In this document: piece by piece, positions 13,267 to 13,308 of the stretch
How the letters are laid out: each line of letters begins with the position of its first letter
Numbering within the stretch: the first letter of the stretch is position 1
NCBI GenBank assembly: GCA_002509485.1
Contig: DAWO01000116.1
Span: forward strand, 1-13,308
Direction: 5' to 3'
Length of the DNA: 13,308 nucleotides
Source: Methanolinea sp. UBA477
GTDB lineage: Archaea > Halobacteriota > Methanomicrobia > Methanomicrobiales > Methanospirillaceae
Made by a program: the position numbers and the translations under genes
The notes under the pieces: generated by a model
The model's database searches: none
What the model saw: only the letters and a program-made list of their open reading frames with translations
What the model was told of the DNA's origin: nothing

Positions 13267-13308
13267 CTACTTCTCCTCCAGTCTCATGATTGCCTTCTTT
13301 GTCCAGAC
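13267..13308 (-). CDS. rpl4: Ribosomal protein uL4, last 13 codons (partial)
   Basis: Frame open from the right edge to a TAG at 13269-13267, reading VWTKKAIMRLEEK. Archaeal uL4 ends in a similar L-T-V-W-T-x-x-A-x-x-x-L motif, and uL4 is the expected gene before uL23 in the archaeal S10-type cluster. The rest of the gene is outside the window. The stop abuts the uL23 start, and the GGAGG in its last codons serves uL23. Confidence 0.85.
   Translation of the reverse strand, partial: VWTKKAIMRLEEK

Overview
This window is a piece of archaeal chromosome dominated by one long minus-strand gene cluster: the distal part of the S10-type ribosomal protein cluster joined to the whole spc-type cluster. 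Read in transcription order (right to left) it runs uL4 (only its last 13 codons), uL23, uL2, uS19, uL22, uS3, uL29, RNase P protein Rnp1/Rpp29, uS17, uL14, uL24, eS4, uL5, uS14, uS8, uL6, eL32, eL19, uL18, uS5, uL30, uL15, SecY, archaeal adenylate kinase, a DUF106 membrane protein and archaeal cytidylate kinase. The eukaryote-like proteins eS4, eL32 and eL19, Rnp1 between uL29 and uS17, and the adenylate kinase-DUF106-cytidylate kinase tail make this certainly archaeal and euryarchaeal in layout. The protein fragment at the left edge ends in a dockerin-like double Ca-binding motif of a kind I associate with surface proteins of Methanomicrobiales, so a methanogen of that order is the best guess; the species cannot be named from this window.

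Layout: 3-284 (+) is the C-terminal end of a secreted or surface protein with dockerin-like repeats. 285-678 is the only non-coding stretch over 300 bases; it separates two convergent genes and holds several short inverted repeats and T-tracts (candidate terminators or a small structured RNA). From 679 to the right edge the minus strand is essentially fully coding: the largest gap between genes is 20 bases and many neighbours overlap by 1, 4 or 8 bases, with ribosome binding sites placed inside the preceding gene. No internal promoter is evident, so the cluster is probably read as one or a few long messages whose promoter lies beyond the right edge.

The genes work together in making and using ribosomes. 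Twenty-one ribosomal proteins of both subunits are made alongside Rnp1 (tRNA 5' maturation), the SecY channel to which ribosomes dock, a DUF106 Oxa1-superfamily membrane protein that may help insert membrane proteins, and two nucleotide monophosphate kinases that feed nucleotide pools. One gene, uS14 (51 codons), is short and easily missed.

Most of the window is ordinary and strongly conserved. I found no convincing new system. The points worth a second look are the structured intergenic region at 285-678, the end of the cluster at cytidylate kinase without the usual uL14e/Cbf5 genes, the DUF106 gene, the lysine-less P-loop of cytidylate kinase and the acidic tail of uS3.
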